From: UKL13-2 sp044229235
GTDB lineage: Bacteria > Pseudomonadota > Gammaproteobacteria > Burkholderiales > Usitatibacteraceae
Direction: 5' to 3'
Length of the DNA stretch: 64,000 nt
Assembly: GCA_044229235.1 (NCBI GenBank)
Contig: JBGATH010000008.1
Span: 62,001-126,000 of the forward strand
How positions within the stretch are numbered: the first letter of the stretch is position 1; every line of letters begins with the position of its first letter. A program made the position numbers and the translations under genes. Below the pieces are notes generated by a model, which did no database searches, was not told the DNA's origin, and saw only the letters and a list, made by a program, of their open reading frames with translations. Below, piece after piece: positions 24,799 to 34,500 of this stretch.

Positions 24799-25127
24799 GT
24801 CACGCTGATCGCCACCGACTCGCGTTGCACAAAACCATTGTCGCCTTCCCAGAGGAAATTGAGCGTGCCGCTTGCCGTCGCCCGGGTGTGAAAACTGAGC
24901 AGCGGATTGGCGGCCACCGCGGCAAACAATTCCGCGCTGAACACAACTTCGTTGCTCGCGCCATCGTCGTATCGGCAACTGAAGCGGCGGATCAGATCGC
25001 GCGGCAACACCTTTCCGTCCGGGCCGGGGCGGTAGCCGGTTTCCATCGGGTGCTGGATGAGCACGCGGATCTCGATGATGTCGCCGCGTTTGGCGGACTT
25101 GGGGGCTGTGATCAGGGTGCGTGCCAT
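24795..25127 (-). CDS. soxZ: SoxZ, sulfur carrier complex subunit
   Basis: A 110-residue Ig-like subunit that pairs with SoxY. The family blocks are ARTLITAPKSAKRGDIIEIRVLIQHPMETGYR, LPRDLIRRFSCRYDDG, VFSAELFAAVAANPLLSFHTRATASGTLNFLW and the C-terminal DNGFVQRESVAISVT. It has no signal peptide, as expected, because SoxZ is exported together with the Tat-targeted SoxY. It starts 3 bp after the soxY stop and overlaps soxA, so translation is probably coupled. Confidence 0.96.
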   Translation of the reverse strand: MARTLITAPKSAKRGDIIEIRVLIQHPMETGYRPGPDGKVLPRDLIRRFSCRYDDGASNEVVFSAELFAAVAANPLLSFHTRATASGTLNFLWEGDNGFVQRESVAISVT

Positions 25128-25130
25128 GGG

Positions 25131-25577
25131 TCAATCCTCGATGCACGCGGCCAGCGTGACGATCACATCCACCGTGTGTGACCAGATGCTGCCGTCGCTC
25201 ATCTTCGCCAGCGCCACGAGTTTTTGGGAGGTTGCCAGGCGGATGCGGGTGGCAACCTGCGCCTTGCCGGCGCGCGGACCAAGCTGAAAGCGCACCACAT
25301 CGCGCTGCGGGTTTTTCTCGTTGAAGAGGGCGATGGCGACGACGTGATCCGCGGCGGTCATGGGGCTGTCCACAGCCACCGCGACCGGGACGGCATTACC
25401 GTTGTCGATCAACTCGGCGATGTCGAGCCTGACGCGTCCTTCGTTGATGGCGCCGCCGCCGGTGTACGCGCGAACCGCCGCAGCCAGTTCCGTCGACAGC
25501 GGCGCAGCCGCGGCCGGCCGGACCAGCAACAGCGCAGCCAGTCCGGCGCCGGTCCTGATTGCCGCACGGCGTTTCAT
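25131..25577 (-). CDS. soxY: SoxY-like sulfur carrier with non-canonical C-terminus
   Basis: Carrier subunit on whose C-terminal Cys sulfur intermediates ride in the Sox pathway. It has 148 residues, with an N-terminal segment MKRRAAIRTGAGLAALLLVRPAAAA (Tat-like RR) and the SoxY fold: GRVRLDIAELIDNGNAVPVAVAVDSPMTAADHV, NPQRDVVRFQLGP and VATRIRLATSQKLVALAKMSDG. Canonical SoxY ends in GGCGG on a flexible arm; here the gene ends TLAACIED with the Cys at 145. The nucleotide reading was checked and shows no frameshift. The Cys is kept but the Gly residues are lost. It overlaps soxX by 4 bp. Confidence 0.9.
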   Translation of the reverse strand: MKRRAAIRTGAGLAALLLVRPAAAAPLSTELAAAVRAYTGGGAINEGRVRLDIAELIDNGNAVPVAVAVDSPMTAADHVVAIALFNEKNPQRDVVRFQLGPRAGKAQVATRIRLATSQKLVALAKMSDGSIWSHTVDVIVTLAACIED

Positions 25578-26014
25578 TTGAGCGTCACCAGGTAGGCGAC
25601 CACGTCTTCGATCTGCTGGGCGTCGAGCAGGGTGCGCGACCGCCAGTTGGCGCCGACGCGGGTGAGCCCGCTGTCGCGAAAAAAAGCGGGCATGATGCTT
25701 TCCGGATTGAGGCGGCGACTGTCGATGATTCGGGCGCGCAGTTGTGCCTCGCTGAAGCGGCTACCGACGCCGGCCAGGTCCGGTGCGAGGTTGCCCTGGA
25801 AGCGTTCCTCGGCAATGGGCGCCGCATGGCACAGCAGGCAAAGTCCCTGCTGGCGGCTGGCGACGATTGCCCGGCCGCGCCGGGGGTCGCCGGGGGTGCT
25901 GGTAAGGGCTTGGGCGATGGCGGGAGGGACACCGTTAACTCGGGCGAGGGCGTGGCTTGGTGCAGGCATTCCGGCGATGCACAGCGCCACCAGGGCAAGC
26001 CTGGCGAACCCCAA
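25574..26014 (-). CDS. soxX: SoxX, monoheme cytochrome c (start uncertain)
   Basis: Small cytochrome partner of SoxA. It contains the heme motif CLLCH within RAIVASRQQGLCLLCHAAP, then NLAPDLAGVGSRFSEAQLRARIIDSRRLNPESIMPAFF with the axial Met, and ends DAQQIEDVVAYLVTLK. All are SoxX hallmarks. The start is unclear: the frame stays open to 26224, but the extra 70 residues are translated REP-like repeats. TTG 26014 gives a good signal peptide (LGFARLALVALCIAGMPAPSHA) without a clear ribosome site. Repeats may have replaced the original leader. Confidence 0.88.
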   Translation of the reverse strand: MGFARLALVALCIAGMPAPSHALARVNGVPPAIAQALTSTPGDPRRGRAIVASRQQGLCLLCHAAPIAEERFQGNLAPDLAGVGSRFSEAQLRARIIDSRRLNPESIMPAFFRDSGLTRVGANWRSRTLLDAQQIEDVVAYLVTLK

Positions 26015-26032
26015 GCTTGTCGGCGCCGCAGA

Positions 26033-26216
26033 GGCGGGCACCACTGGTATTGCCCGCGAATTGCCAAAAATTGCTGTCGTATCTGCGCAGGCGGGTACCG
26101 ATGGGTTTGCGCGCGAATTGCCAAACACTGCTGTCGTACCCGCGAAGGCGGGTACCTCTGGCCTATGCAGTCCTAAAAACAACAACAGAGGTACCCGCTG
26201 GCGCGGGTACGACAAG
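26033..26216. repeat. 57-bp tandem repeats and inverted unit upstream of soxX
   Basis: A 57-bp unit beginning GGCGGG(C/T)A and containing GCGAATTGCCAAA-A-TGCTGTCGTA starts at 26033 and 26090, and a third partial copy starts at 26147. An inverted half-unit (GTACCCGCTGGCGCGGGTACGAC) ends at 26216. The ends form CCCGCG-AA-GGCGGG palindromes like REP elements. Because 57 is divisible by 3, the repeats read in frame with soxX as about 19-residue repeats. They fill most of the gap between the molybdenum hydroxylase gene and soxX. Confidence 0.85.
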
Positions 26217-26249
26217 ATAGACAAAGCCCGACAATGCGCTCGCTAACCA

Positions 26250-28454
26250 CTACGCTTTCTTCAAACTGTGGTTCTTTAGCGGCAGATCGCGGATGCGCTT
26301 CCCGGTAGCCGCAAAAATGGCGTTCAGCACCGCGGGCGCCGCCACAGCGATGGTCGGCTCACCCACGCCGCCCCAGAAACCGCCGGAGGCAACAATTACC
26401 GTTTCGACCTTCGGCATGTCGGCCAGCAACAGCGCCGGATACTCATGGAAATTGCTTTGCTGTATGCGGCCATTCTTCACCGTGCATTCGCCGTATAGCG
26501 CGGCAGAGAGGCCATAGGCGAACGAGCCTTCGACCTGCGCTTCGATCTGTTGCGGATTGACGGCGTGGCCGGGGTCGGTCGCGGCGACGATGCGATGAAT
26601 CTTCAGGACGCCGTCGTCGCTCACCGAAACTTCGGCACAGGCTGCCACGTAGCTGCCGAAGCCCATGGTCTGCGCGAGGCCGCGGAACACGCCCTTGGGC
26701 AGCGGTTTGTCGTAGCCGGCTTTCTCGGCGACGGCATTGAGCACCGCCAGGTGCTTGGGATGGTTGGCCATCAGCTTGCGTCGCAACGCCAGCGGGTCCT
26801 GTTTGGTGGCGTGGGCGATCTCGTCGATGAAGCATTCGAGGTAGATCGCGTTCTGGTTGAGGTTCACGCCGCGCCAGAAGCCGGGTGGCACGTGCGGGTT
26901 GCGCATGGCGTGGTCCACCATCAGCGTCGGAAAGGTGTAGCCGATGGAAGTTTCCGGCCCGGGCGGGTTGAGGCCCTGGAACACCACCGGGTCCTTGCCG
27001 TCGCGGATGTTTTGCGGCGCGACACCGGCCAGAATCGACTGTCCGGCGATGCGCATCGCAAAGCCGGTGACGTTGCCGTCCTTGTCAAGGCCCGCCGTCA
27101 GCTTGCACTGCGTGACCGGATGGTAGCGGCCCTGCGCCATGTCTTCTTCGCGCGACCAGATCAGTTTCACCGGTGTGCCCGGCATGGTCTTGGCAATGGC
27201 CACCACCTGATGAATCCAGTCGGTGGCGCCGCGGCGACCGAAACCACCACCGAGGTGCAGCTTGTAAACCTCGCACTTGGTGTTGGGCAGGCCCGAGGCC
27301 TCCGAGGTCGCGGCCAGCGCCGATTCGCCGTTCTGCGTGGGCGTCCACACTTCGCACTTTTCAGGCGTATAGCGGCAGGTCGCGTTCATGGTTTCCATGC
27401 ACGCGTGGTTCTGGTGCGGATAGGAATACACTGCTTCCAATTTGCTGGCGGATGCCGCGATGGCCGCCGCCGCGTCGCCGACCTGATGGCCGGCCACGGC
27501 GTTCTTCGCCTCCAGCCCTTCCTTCAGTACGGCACCGAACGATTCGCTGGACACCTTGGCGTTGGGGCCTTCATCCCATTCGATTTTCAGCAGGTCCAGC
27601 GCGGTCTTGGCCTGCCACCAGGTTTCGGCGACCACCGCGACTGCGTTGTCACCGACCTTCAACACTTTCTTCACGCCACGGCGTTTCAGCACTGCGCCGT
27701 CGTCCACGCTTTTCACCTTGCCGCCAAATACCGGGCAGGCCTTGATGGCGGCATTGAGCATACCGGGCAGCTTCAGGTCCATGCCGTAGATCTGTTTGCC
27801 GGTGGTCTTGTCGACCGTGTCCAGACGCGCCATGCGTTTGCCGACGATCTTCCAGTCCTTGATATCCTTGAGGGTGATGTCTTTGGGCACGCTCTGCTTG
27901 GCGGCCGCGCCGGCTACCTTGCCGAAGCTGGTGCTGCGCTTCGAGGCGGCATGCGTGATCACGCCCTTGGCAACCGAACACTCGGCCACCGGCACTTTCC
28001 ATTCTTCTGCCGCAGCTTGCACGAGCAACATGCGAGCCGCCGCGCCGCCCTTGCGCACGTAGTCCTGCGATTCGCGGATGCCGCGGCTGCCGCCGGTGCC
28101 GAAATTGCCCCAGATGCGGTTGCGCGCCAGATTCTGTCCCGGTGTCGGATATTCGGTGGAGACCTTGGCCCAATCGCATTCCAGCTCTTCGGCCACCAGC
28201 TGCGCGAGGCCGGTCAGCGTGCCCTGTCCCATTTCGGAACGCGCCACGCGTACGATGACCGCGTCATTGGGCTTGATCACCACCCAGGCATTGACTTCTT
28301 CGGATGCAGGCGCCGCGGCCACTGACGCGGGCGACTGCGCGTGGGCGGGCGCGAGGAACGGCACGTGAAAGCCGACCACCAGACTGCCGGTCGCGGCAGC
28401 GGAACCCTGCATGAATCGGCGACGCGAAACCTTCGGAGGCGCGATGGTGTTCAT
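26250..28454 (-). CDS. Molybdenum hydroxylase large subunit (xanthine dehydrogenase family, IorB-like)
   Basis: Molybdopterin-cytosine-dinucleotide-binding subunit of 734 residues. A Tat signal RRRFMQGSAAATG indicates export with cofactor. The Mo-binding blocks include VRVARSEMGQGTLTGLAQLVAEEL, GNFGTGGSRGIRES, LHLGGGFGRRG, PPGFWRGVNLNQNA and the late GVGEPTIAVAAPAVLNAI with the catalytic Glu in GVGEPT. This arrangement matches periplasmic isoquinoline 1-oxidoreductase/aldehyde dehydrogenase type enzymes. It overlaps the 2Fe-2S subunit gene by 4 bp. A cytochrome c subunit often found with such pairs is not encoded beside it. Confidence 0.93.
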   Translation of the reverse strand: MNTIAPPKVSRRRFMQGSAAATGSLVVGFHVPFLAPAHAQSPASVAAAPASEEVNAWVVIKPNDAVIVRVARSEMGQGTLTGLAQLVAEELECDWAKVSTEYPTPGQNLARNRIWGNFGTGGSRGIRESQDYVRKGGAAARMLLVQAAAEEWKVPVAECSVAKGVITHAASKRSTSFGKVAGAAAKQSVPKDITLKDIKDWKIVGKRMARLDTVDKTTGKQIYGMDLKLPGMLNAAIKACPVFGGKVKSVDDGAVLKRRGVKKVLKVGDNAVAVVAETWWQAKTALDLLKIEWDEGPNAKVSSESFGAVLKEGLEAKNAVAGHQVGDAAAAIAASASKLEAVYSYPHQNHACMETMNATCRYTPEKCEVWTPTQNGESALAATSEASGLPNTKCEVYKLHLGGGFGRRGATDWIHQVVAIAKTMPGTPVKLIWSREEDMAQGRYHPVTQCKLTAGLDKDGNVTGFAMRIAGQSILAGVAPQNIRDGKDPVVFQGLNPPGPETSIGYTFPTLMVDHAMRNPHVPPGFWRGVNLNQNAIYLECFIDEIAHATKQDPLALRRKLMANHPKHLAVLNAVAEKAGYDKPLPKGVFRGLAQTMGFGSYVAACAEVSVSDDGVLKIHRIVAATDPGHAVNPQQIEAQVEGSFAYGLSAALYGECTVKNGRIQQSNFHEYPALLLADMPKVETVIVASGGFWGGVGEPTIAVAAPAVLNAIFAATGKRIRDLPLKNHSLKKA

Positions 28455-28957
28455 GACACGCTCCTTTCGGGGTGAACGATGCCATCGGCGTCTGCCTGCT
28501 TGACGGCGCCGCCGGCGGCCACGGCCTTGATGGCTGCCCGGACGCGGTTGTAGGTGCCGCATCGGCAGATGTTGGTCATGGCTTCGTCGATCTCCTTGTC
28601 GGTGGGGTTCGGCTTGGCCTTGAGCAGCGCCGTGGCCGCCATGATCATTCCCGACTGGCAGAAGCCGCATTGCGGTACGTCCAGCGCCACCCAGGCTTTC
28701 TGCACCGGATGCGAGCCGTCCGGCGAGAGGCCTTCGATGGTGGTGATCTTGGCCCCGGCCTTCACGCTGGCGGCGGGCATGGTGCAACTGCGCACCGGTG
28801 TCCCGTCGATCAGCACCGTGCAGGCGCCGCAAAGCGCAATGCCGCAACCGTACTTGGTGCCCGTCAGCCCAAGCTGTTCGCGCAGCACCCATAACAGCGG
28901 CGTGCCGGCATCGGCCTCGTAGTTCAGCGACTTGCCATTCACATTCAGCTTTGCCAT
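28451..28957 (-). CDS. Molybdenum hydroxylase 2Fe-2S subunit (IorA-like)
   Basis: A 168-residue electron-transfer subunit. The plant-type ferredoxin cluster is YGCGIALCGACTVLIDG with the fourth Cys in VRSCTM. The second cluster lies in the helical domain: PQCGFCQSGMIM and NICRCGTYNRV. All eight Cys ligands are present. Genes run small subunit then large subunit with a 4-bp overlap, as in isoquinoline 1-oxidoreductase (iorAB). Substrate is unknown. It would be co-exported with the Tat-signal-bearing large subunit. Confidence 0.95.
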   Translation of the reverse strand: MAKLNVNGKSLNYEADAGTPLLWVLREQLGLTGTKYGCGIALCGACTVLIDGTPVRSCTMPAASVKAGAKITTIEGLSPDGSHPVQKAWVALDVPQCGFCQSGMIMAATALLKAKPNPTDKEIDEAMTNICRCGTYNRVRAAIKAVAAGGAVKQADADGIVHPERSVS

Positions 28958-29186
28958 ACAGAGACTCCCGATTTGGACGATGGAGGATTGCCGGCGCGAA
29001 CCCGGGCGAGGACATGCTGCATGTTAGGGCCGCGCGGGGGTGATTGCAAACGGTTGAAAGATCATTGGTTTTTCAGAAAGTTCGATAAATTGGCCGGCAA
29101 TTGACCAAGTGCTTTGTGCGCGAAGTCAGGGAGTGGTAGGCTTTTTCCGTAGAACACAAGAAAATCAACTCGAACTCGGAGAAAAC

Positions 29187-31238
29187 ATGTCGAACCATAC
29201 GACTGAGCAGCTCCGCACCATCGCACTGGTCGGCCATTCGGCCGCAGGGAAAACCACACTGGCTGAATTGCTGCTGCATCGAACCGGCACCATCAACGCC
29301 GTGGGCAGTGTAGAGAAGGGGACGACAGTCGCCGACTTCGATCCCCTTGAAAAACAGTATCGGCACTCGCTCAATTCCTCCCTCCTGCATTTCTCCCACC
29401 TCGACACCCACATCCACCTCATCGACACCCCGGGGTACCCGAACTTCATGGGTCCGGCGATCTCGGCGCTGGATGCGGTCGAAACCGTGGCAGTGGTCAT
29501 CAACGCCCAGAACGGCATCGAACTCACCACCCACCGCATGATGACGCTGGCGCAGAAGCGCCACCTGTGCCGCATGATCATCATCAACAAGATCGACGCC
29601 GACAATGTCGATCTGCCGGCGCTGTTGGCGCGCATCCAGGAAACCTTCGGCAAGGAATGCCTGCCGATCAACCTGCCGGCCAAGGGCGGCACGGCGGTGA
29701 CGGATTGTTTCTTCACGCCAGCCGGCGATGCCGATTTTTCGTCGGTAGCGGCCGCGCATTCGGCGCTGGTCGACCAGGTGGTCGAGGTCGACGAAAAGCT
29801 CATGGAGCTGTACCTGGAGCAGGGCGACTCGATCACGCCCGAGCAATTGCACGCGCCCTTCGAAAAGGCGCTGCGCGACGGCCACCTGATCCCCGTTTGC
29901 TTTGTGTCCGCGCGCACCGGCGCCGGCGTGGGTGAGTTGCTCGACATCTTCGCCAAACTCGCGCCCAATCCCGCCGAAGGCAACCCGCCGATGTTCGTCA
30001 AGGGCGAAGGCAAGGACGCCGAAGAGTTCCGCTCGGTGCCGGACCCGAAAAAGCACGCCATCGCCCATGTCTTCAAGGTAGTGATGGATCCGTTTGTCGG
30101 CAAGGTCGGCGTGTTCCGCGTGCATCAGGGAACCATTTCCACCGGCACCCAGCTGTACGTCGGGCAGATCAACAAGCCGTTCCGCGTCGGGCACCTCTAC
30201 AAGCTGCAGGGCAAGGAATACCAGGAAGTGAAATCGCTGGTGCCGGGCGACATCGGCGCCGTGGCCAAGGTCGACGAAATTGCCTTCGACGCGGTGCTGC
30301 ACGATTCCCACGACGAAGACCGCATCCACATGCTGCCGCTGGAATTCCCGCAGCCGATGTATGGTCTCGCCGTCGAGCCGAAGCGGCGCGGCGATGAGCA
30401 GCGCATTTTTGAAGTGCTGCATAAGCTGGAAATGGAAGACCCGTGTTTCGTGGTCGAGCGGCACCCGACCACGCATGAGACGGTCATCAACGGGCTCGGC
30501 GACCTGCACATGCGCGCCATGCTGGAGCGCATGCAGAAGCAGTACAACCTGGAAATCGCCACCAAGCCACCAAAAATTCCGTACCGCGAAACGATCATGG
30601 CCAAGGCCGACGGGCACTGCCGGCACAAGAAGCAATCGGGAGGCGCCGGCCAGTTCGGTGAAGTGTTCCTGCGCATCGAACCGATGGCGCGCGGCGCAGG
30701 ATTCGAGTTCGTCAACGATGTGCACGGCGGCACTATTCCCACGCAGTTCATCCCCGCCGTGGAAAAGGGTATTCGCGAAGTGCTCGCGTCCGGTCCGCTG
30801 GCGAATTTTCCGGTACACGATGTGCGTGTCATCGTTTACGACGGCAAGAGCCACCCAGTCGATTCCAAGGAAATTGCCTTCGTGACTGCGGGCCGCAAAG
30901 CCTTCATCGATGCGATATCCAAGGCGCGGCCGGTGCTGCTCGAGCCGATCGTCACTGCCGAAGTTACCGTCCCCGAATCGCATATCGGTGCGGTGACCGG
31001 CGACCTGTCCTCGCGGCGCGGCCAGATCACCGGCACGCGCGGCCTGTCGGCAGGCATCTCGGTGGTCATGTCGATCGTGCCGCTGTCCGAGTTGCGTGAT
31101 TACCAGACGCGCCTGAAATCGATGACCGGCGGTCACGGCAGCTACTCGATCGAACTGTCGCACTACGAACCGGTGCTGCCGCACATCCAGGCCGAGCTGA
31201 TCAAGGAATACAAGGTGGCGGCGAAGGAAGAGGACTAG
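29187..31238 (+). CDS. Elongation factor G-like GTPase (EF-G paralogue)
   Basis: A 683-residue translational GTPase. G1 is GHSAAGKTTLAE, G3 is DTPGYPNFMG, and G4 is INKIDAD. Domain II, then the family blocks for III (MYGLAVEPK, FEVLHKLEMEDPCF, GLGDLHMRAMLERM) and IV-V (KKQSGGAGQFGEV, VPESHIGAVTGDLSSRRGQITG, ELRDYQTRLKSMTGGHGSYSIELSHYEPVLPH) follow. The G1 differs from canonical FusA (AHIDAGKTT), placing it in the FusA2/EF-G-like group whose exact role varies. ATG 29187 follows CGGAGAAAAC. It is monocistronic and far from rpsL/tuf, which argues against it being the housekeeping fusA. Confidence 0.93.
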   Translation: MSNHTTEQLRTIALVGHSAAGKTTLAELLLHRTGTINAVGSVEKGTTVADFDPLEKQYRHSLNSSLLHFSHLDTHIHLIDTPGYPNFMGPAISALDAVETVAVVINAQNGIELTTHRMMTLAQKRHLCRMIIINKIDADNVDLPALLARIQETFGKECLPINLPAKGGTAVTDCFFTPAGDADFSSVAAAHSALVDQVVEVDEKLMELYLEQGDSITPEQLHAPFEKALRDGHLIPVCFVSARTGAGVGELLDIFAKLAPNPAEGNPPMFVKGEGKDAEEFRSVPDPKKHAIAHVFKVVMDPFVGKVGVFRVHQGTISTGTQLYVGQINKPFRVGHLYKLQGKEYQEVKSLVPGDIGAVAKVDEIAFDAVLHDSHDEDRIHMLPLEFPQPMYGLAVEPKRRGDEQRIFEVLHKLEMEDPCFVVERHPTTHETVINGLGDLHMRAMLERMQKQYNLEIATKPPKIPYRETIMAKADGHCRHKKQSGGAGQFGEVFLRIEPMARGAGFEFVNDVHGGTIPTQFIPAVEKGIREVLASGPLANFPVHDVRVIVYDGKSHPVDSKEIAFVTAGRKAFIDAISKARPVLLEPIVTAEVTVPESHIGAVTGDLSSRRGQITGTRGLSAGISVVMSIVPLSELRDYQTRLKSMTGGHGSYSIELSHYEPVLPHIQAELIKEYKVAAKEED

Positions 31239-31267
31239 CCGCTGCAGGGCCGGAACCCGCAAACAAC

Positions 31268-31335
31268 GAAACTCAAGCACTGGCGCGCTTCCCCGGGGCT
31301 TTTTGGCCTGGAGGGCGCGCCGGTGCTGGGGTTTC
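31268..31335. repeat. 68-bp palindromic repeat, copy 4
   Basis: Left arm GAAACTCAAGCACTGGCGCG, centre CTTCCCCGGGGCTTTTTGGCCTGGAGG, right arm GCGCGCCGGTGCTGGGGTTTC. It lies 29 bp after the EF-G-like stop and may double as its terminator. Confidence 0.87.
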
Positions 31336-31580
31336 TATCGCACAGCCATCGCCTGCTATCCCTCAATTGCGTGATGGCTTGATCTGTCGCAGATCATTCT
31401 TGCCGCCATGCGCTTATCTTGCAGGTAACTGCGCGGTAACGCGCCGCCGCACAACCGTTTCCTGCGGGAGTGCAACAAGAGTCAGAATCGGCACCGCCGC
31501 AGCAGACGTCTTCGGCGTGCGGGATCGCAACCCGCCTCCGTTGCTGCCCCGCACAAGCGTTGCCCTGGGGGAGAGCTCGA
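31336..31580. other. Upstream region of the collagen-like gene
   Basis: About 245 bp with no gene I can support. A small inverted repeat GATCTGTCGCAGATC lies near 31382. No clear -35/-10 pair was recognised, so the promoter of the surface-protein gene is unresolved. Confidence 0.35.
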
Positions 31581-34500
31581 ATGAAGAACCTTATCGGTGT
31601 CTTGCTGAATCTGATCGTCTGTCTGCTGATCGCGTCGCCCTTACTGACGCCCGCGCAAGCCGCACCGCCCCAGACCGTCAACTATCAGGGCGTGCTTACC
31701 AATGCCGGCGGCGCACCGGTCAATACCAGCGTAACCATGAGCTTTCGCCTGTACGACTCGGCGGCCGCCGTGGTGCCAATCTGGTCGGAGACCCAGACCG
31801 TCACGGTCAGCGGCGGCAATTTCAGTGTGGCGTTGGGCGCTCTTTCGTCGATGGTGGGACTGGAGTTCAACACGCAGTATTGGCTGGGCGTGCAGGTGGG
31901 CACGGACGCGGAAATGTCGCCGCGCCAACCGCTGTCGGCCAGCCCCTATGCCTTCCGGGCGGCGAGCGCGGACATCATCAACCCGACCGCGACGATTGCC
32001 GGCACGCAGCTGATCGGCACTATCTCATTTGCCAACCTGCCGCCTTGCGGCGCCGGCAATACCTTGGCATACAGCGGAACAGCCTGGGTTTGCAGTTCGG
32101 CGGTGACCGGGCCTACCGGGCCAGCCGGTCCGCAGGGGCCCGCCGGGCCGGCGGGACCGACTGGCCCCACTGGCCCGCAAGGTCCGCAAGGGCTTCAGGG
32201 TCTGCAAGGTGTGCAAGGTCCCACCGGACCGGCCGGTCCCAACGACATCACCGGCAACCTGACCATGGTGGCTTCGACGGCAAGTGCTGGCAATATCGTG
32301 AAGGGCGGCCTTCCGTTCCTGCACAACTACGGTTCAGCCAATACTTTTCTCGGGCAAAGTACCGGCAACTTTTCGCTGACAGGAATCTTCAACACCGCAA
32401 TCGGACAAGGCGCGTTGAGCGTGCTCGGTGACGGCATCAACAATACCGCCACCGGCGCCAGTGCGCTTACCAACAACACCTCGGGCAACAGCAATTCGGC
32501 CTTTGGTGTGAATGCGCTTGGCCAAAATGTCAACGGCCACCTCAATACCGCGAGCGGTTTCCAGTCGCTGTGGAAAAACACATCCGGCGTGCAGAACACT
32601 GCCGTCGGGACGAACGCGTTGCGCGACAATATTTCCGGCAACGGCAACGTCGCAATCGGTGCCAACGCGCTGGCCAGCGTTACCGCGAACGGCGGCAACA
32701 TTGGCATCGGTTCTCAGGCGCTTGACTTGTCGTCCGGCAATAACAATATTGGCATCGGCGGCTTTTCCGGCGCGGGGTTGACGGGTGACAACAATATCCG
32801 CATTGGCGCGGGCGGCATCACGGAAACCGTGTCGAATTCCATACGTATCGGACAGGCCGGCATCCATGACTCGACCACCATCGCCGGCATTAACGGTGCG
32901 ACCGTCAGCAATGCTTCCGTGGTGTTTGTCGATGCCAATGGAAGGCTTGGCACCACCGGCAGCGCGTATCCTGCGGGCGCAACAGGACCGATGGGTCCGA
33001 CGGGTCCGCAGGGGCCCGCCGGCCCGACCGGGCCGCAAGGACCAGCCGGTACCGGGTCGGTGGTGAGCGTGTCAACCGGCACAGGCTTGACCGGCGGGCC
33101 GATCACGACAAGCGGGACCATCGGCCTGACTTCCACTCAACTGTTGCCCACCATTGCCTGTACTGCAAATCAGATCCCGAAATGGAACGGCAGCGCATGG
33201 GCATGCGCGGCGGATGCCGACACCAATTCAGGCGGCACGGTTAGCAGCATCACCGCCGGCGCGGGGCTCACCGGCGGTGCGATCACCGCGACGGGCACCA
33301 TCGCTGCCGATCCCACCTATTTGCAGCGGCGGGTGAGTGCCACGTGCGCGGTCGGTTCAAGCATTCGTGTCATCGCGGTCGATGGCACGGTGACCTGCCA
33401 AACAGACAGCAGCGGCCCGACTAATGCCTTCGTGGCGGGCGGCAATGCTTTTGGCACAGACGCGGTGCTGGGCTCTACGGACAACTTCGCGCTCGACCTT
33501 CGCGCCAACGGACAGCGGGTGATGCGCTACGAACCTGATGGTGCGAGCCCGAACGTGATCGGCGGCGGTTCGAGTAATGGCGTGACGGCGGGGGTGCGAG
33601 GCGCGACGATCGGCGGAGGTGGCCCGGCGAGTATCGATCCAGACTACGGTGTAGGCGCCAACAATGTCACGGATCACTACGGCACGGTGGGTGGGGGCTT
33701 TCGTAACCTTGCGGGAAATGACGACGGAACACTGACCAACCAAGCCTTTGCCACCGTCGGCGGGGGGTTGCAGAACACCGCGCGCGGCATCTATAGCACT
33801 GTCGGCGGGGGCAACACGAACACGGCGAGCGGCACCTATAGCGCCGTTGGCGGGGGCGTCTCGAACACCGCGAACGGCCTCCAGAGCACAGTCGGCGGTG
33901 GTAGCACCAACACCGCGAGCAGCGCCTACAGCACCGTGGCAGGCGGCGCCAGCAACGCCGCCAGTGGCACAGGCAGCACTGTCGCAGGAGGCGGCATCAA
34001 CATTGCAAGCGGTGAGTCAAGCGCGGTACTGGGCGGCATCAGCAATGCAGCAAGCGGCCCACGCAGTTCGGTGCTCGGCGGGAACACGAATTCTGCTAGC
34101 GGCGACACTAGTCTTGCCGCCGGCTATTTTTCTACCGCCAGCGGCGCCGGCAGCTTTGCGCTCGGCACCCGGGCGAAGACCCAGACTGCCGGCGGGGCGC
34201 CGACCCCTCACCACGGCGCGTTCATCTGGGCCGACGGCAATAATTTTGATTTCAATACCTCGACCAATTACGAATTCGCCGCGCGCGCCACCGGTGGCTT
34301 CCGCTTCGTGACCGCGATCGACGGCGGGACGGGCCTTCCCACCCGCGCCATGACAGTGGAAAGCAACGGCGCCGTCACGATTCCTGTCAATTCCGGCGCA
34401 GCGAATCTCACGCTTTCCCAGGCGGTTGTGAACGACTTCGCACGCCTGCGACTGCAAACTACGACCGCAAATTTCTGGGACATCGCCGGCGGTTTTTCGG

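Noticed and set aside
26033..26216. CRISPR-like array
   Set aside because: Only two full units, no unique spacers between identical repeats and no cas genes; it is a tandem REP-like repeat.
28455..29015. Fused reading of the molybdenum hydroxylase large and small subunits as one protein
   Set aside because: The N-terminal extension is in the wrong frame for the 2Fe-2S subunit; the real small subunit overlaps by 4 bp with its own start.
29073..31280. 735-codon minus-strand frame opposite the EF-G-like gene
   Set aside because: Composition is that of an antisense shadow and there are no domains; the EF-G-like gene explains the region.
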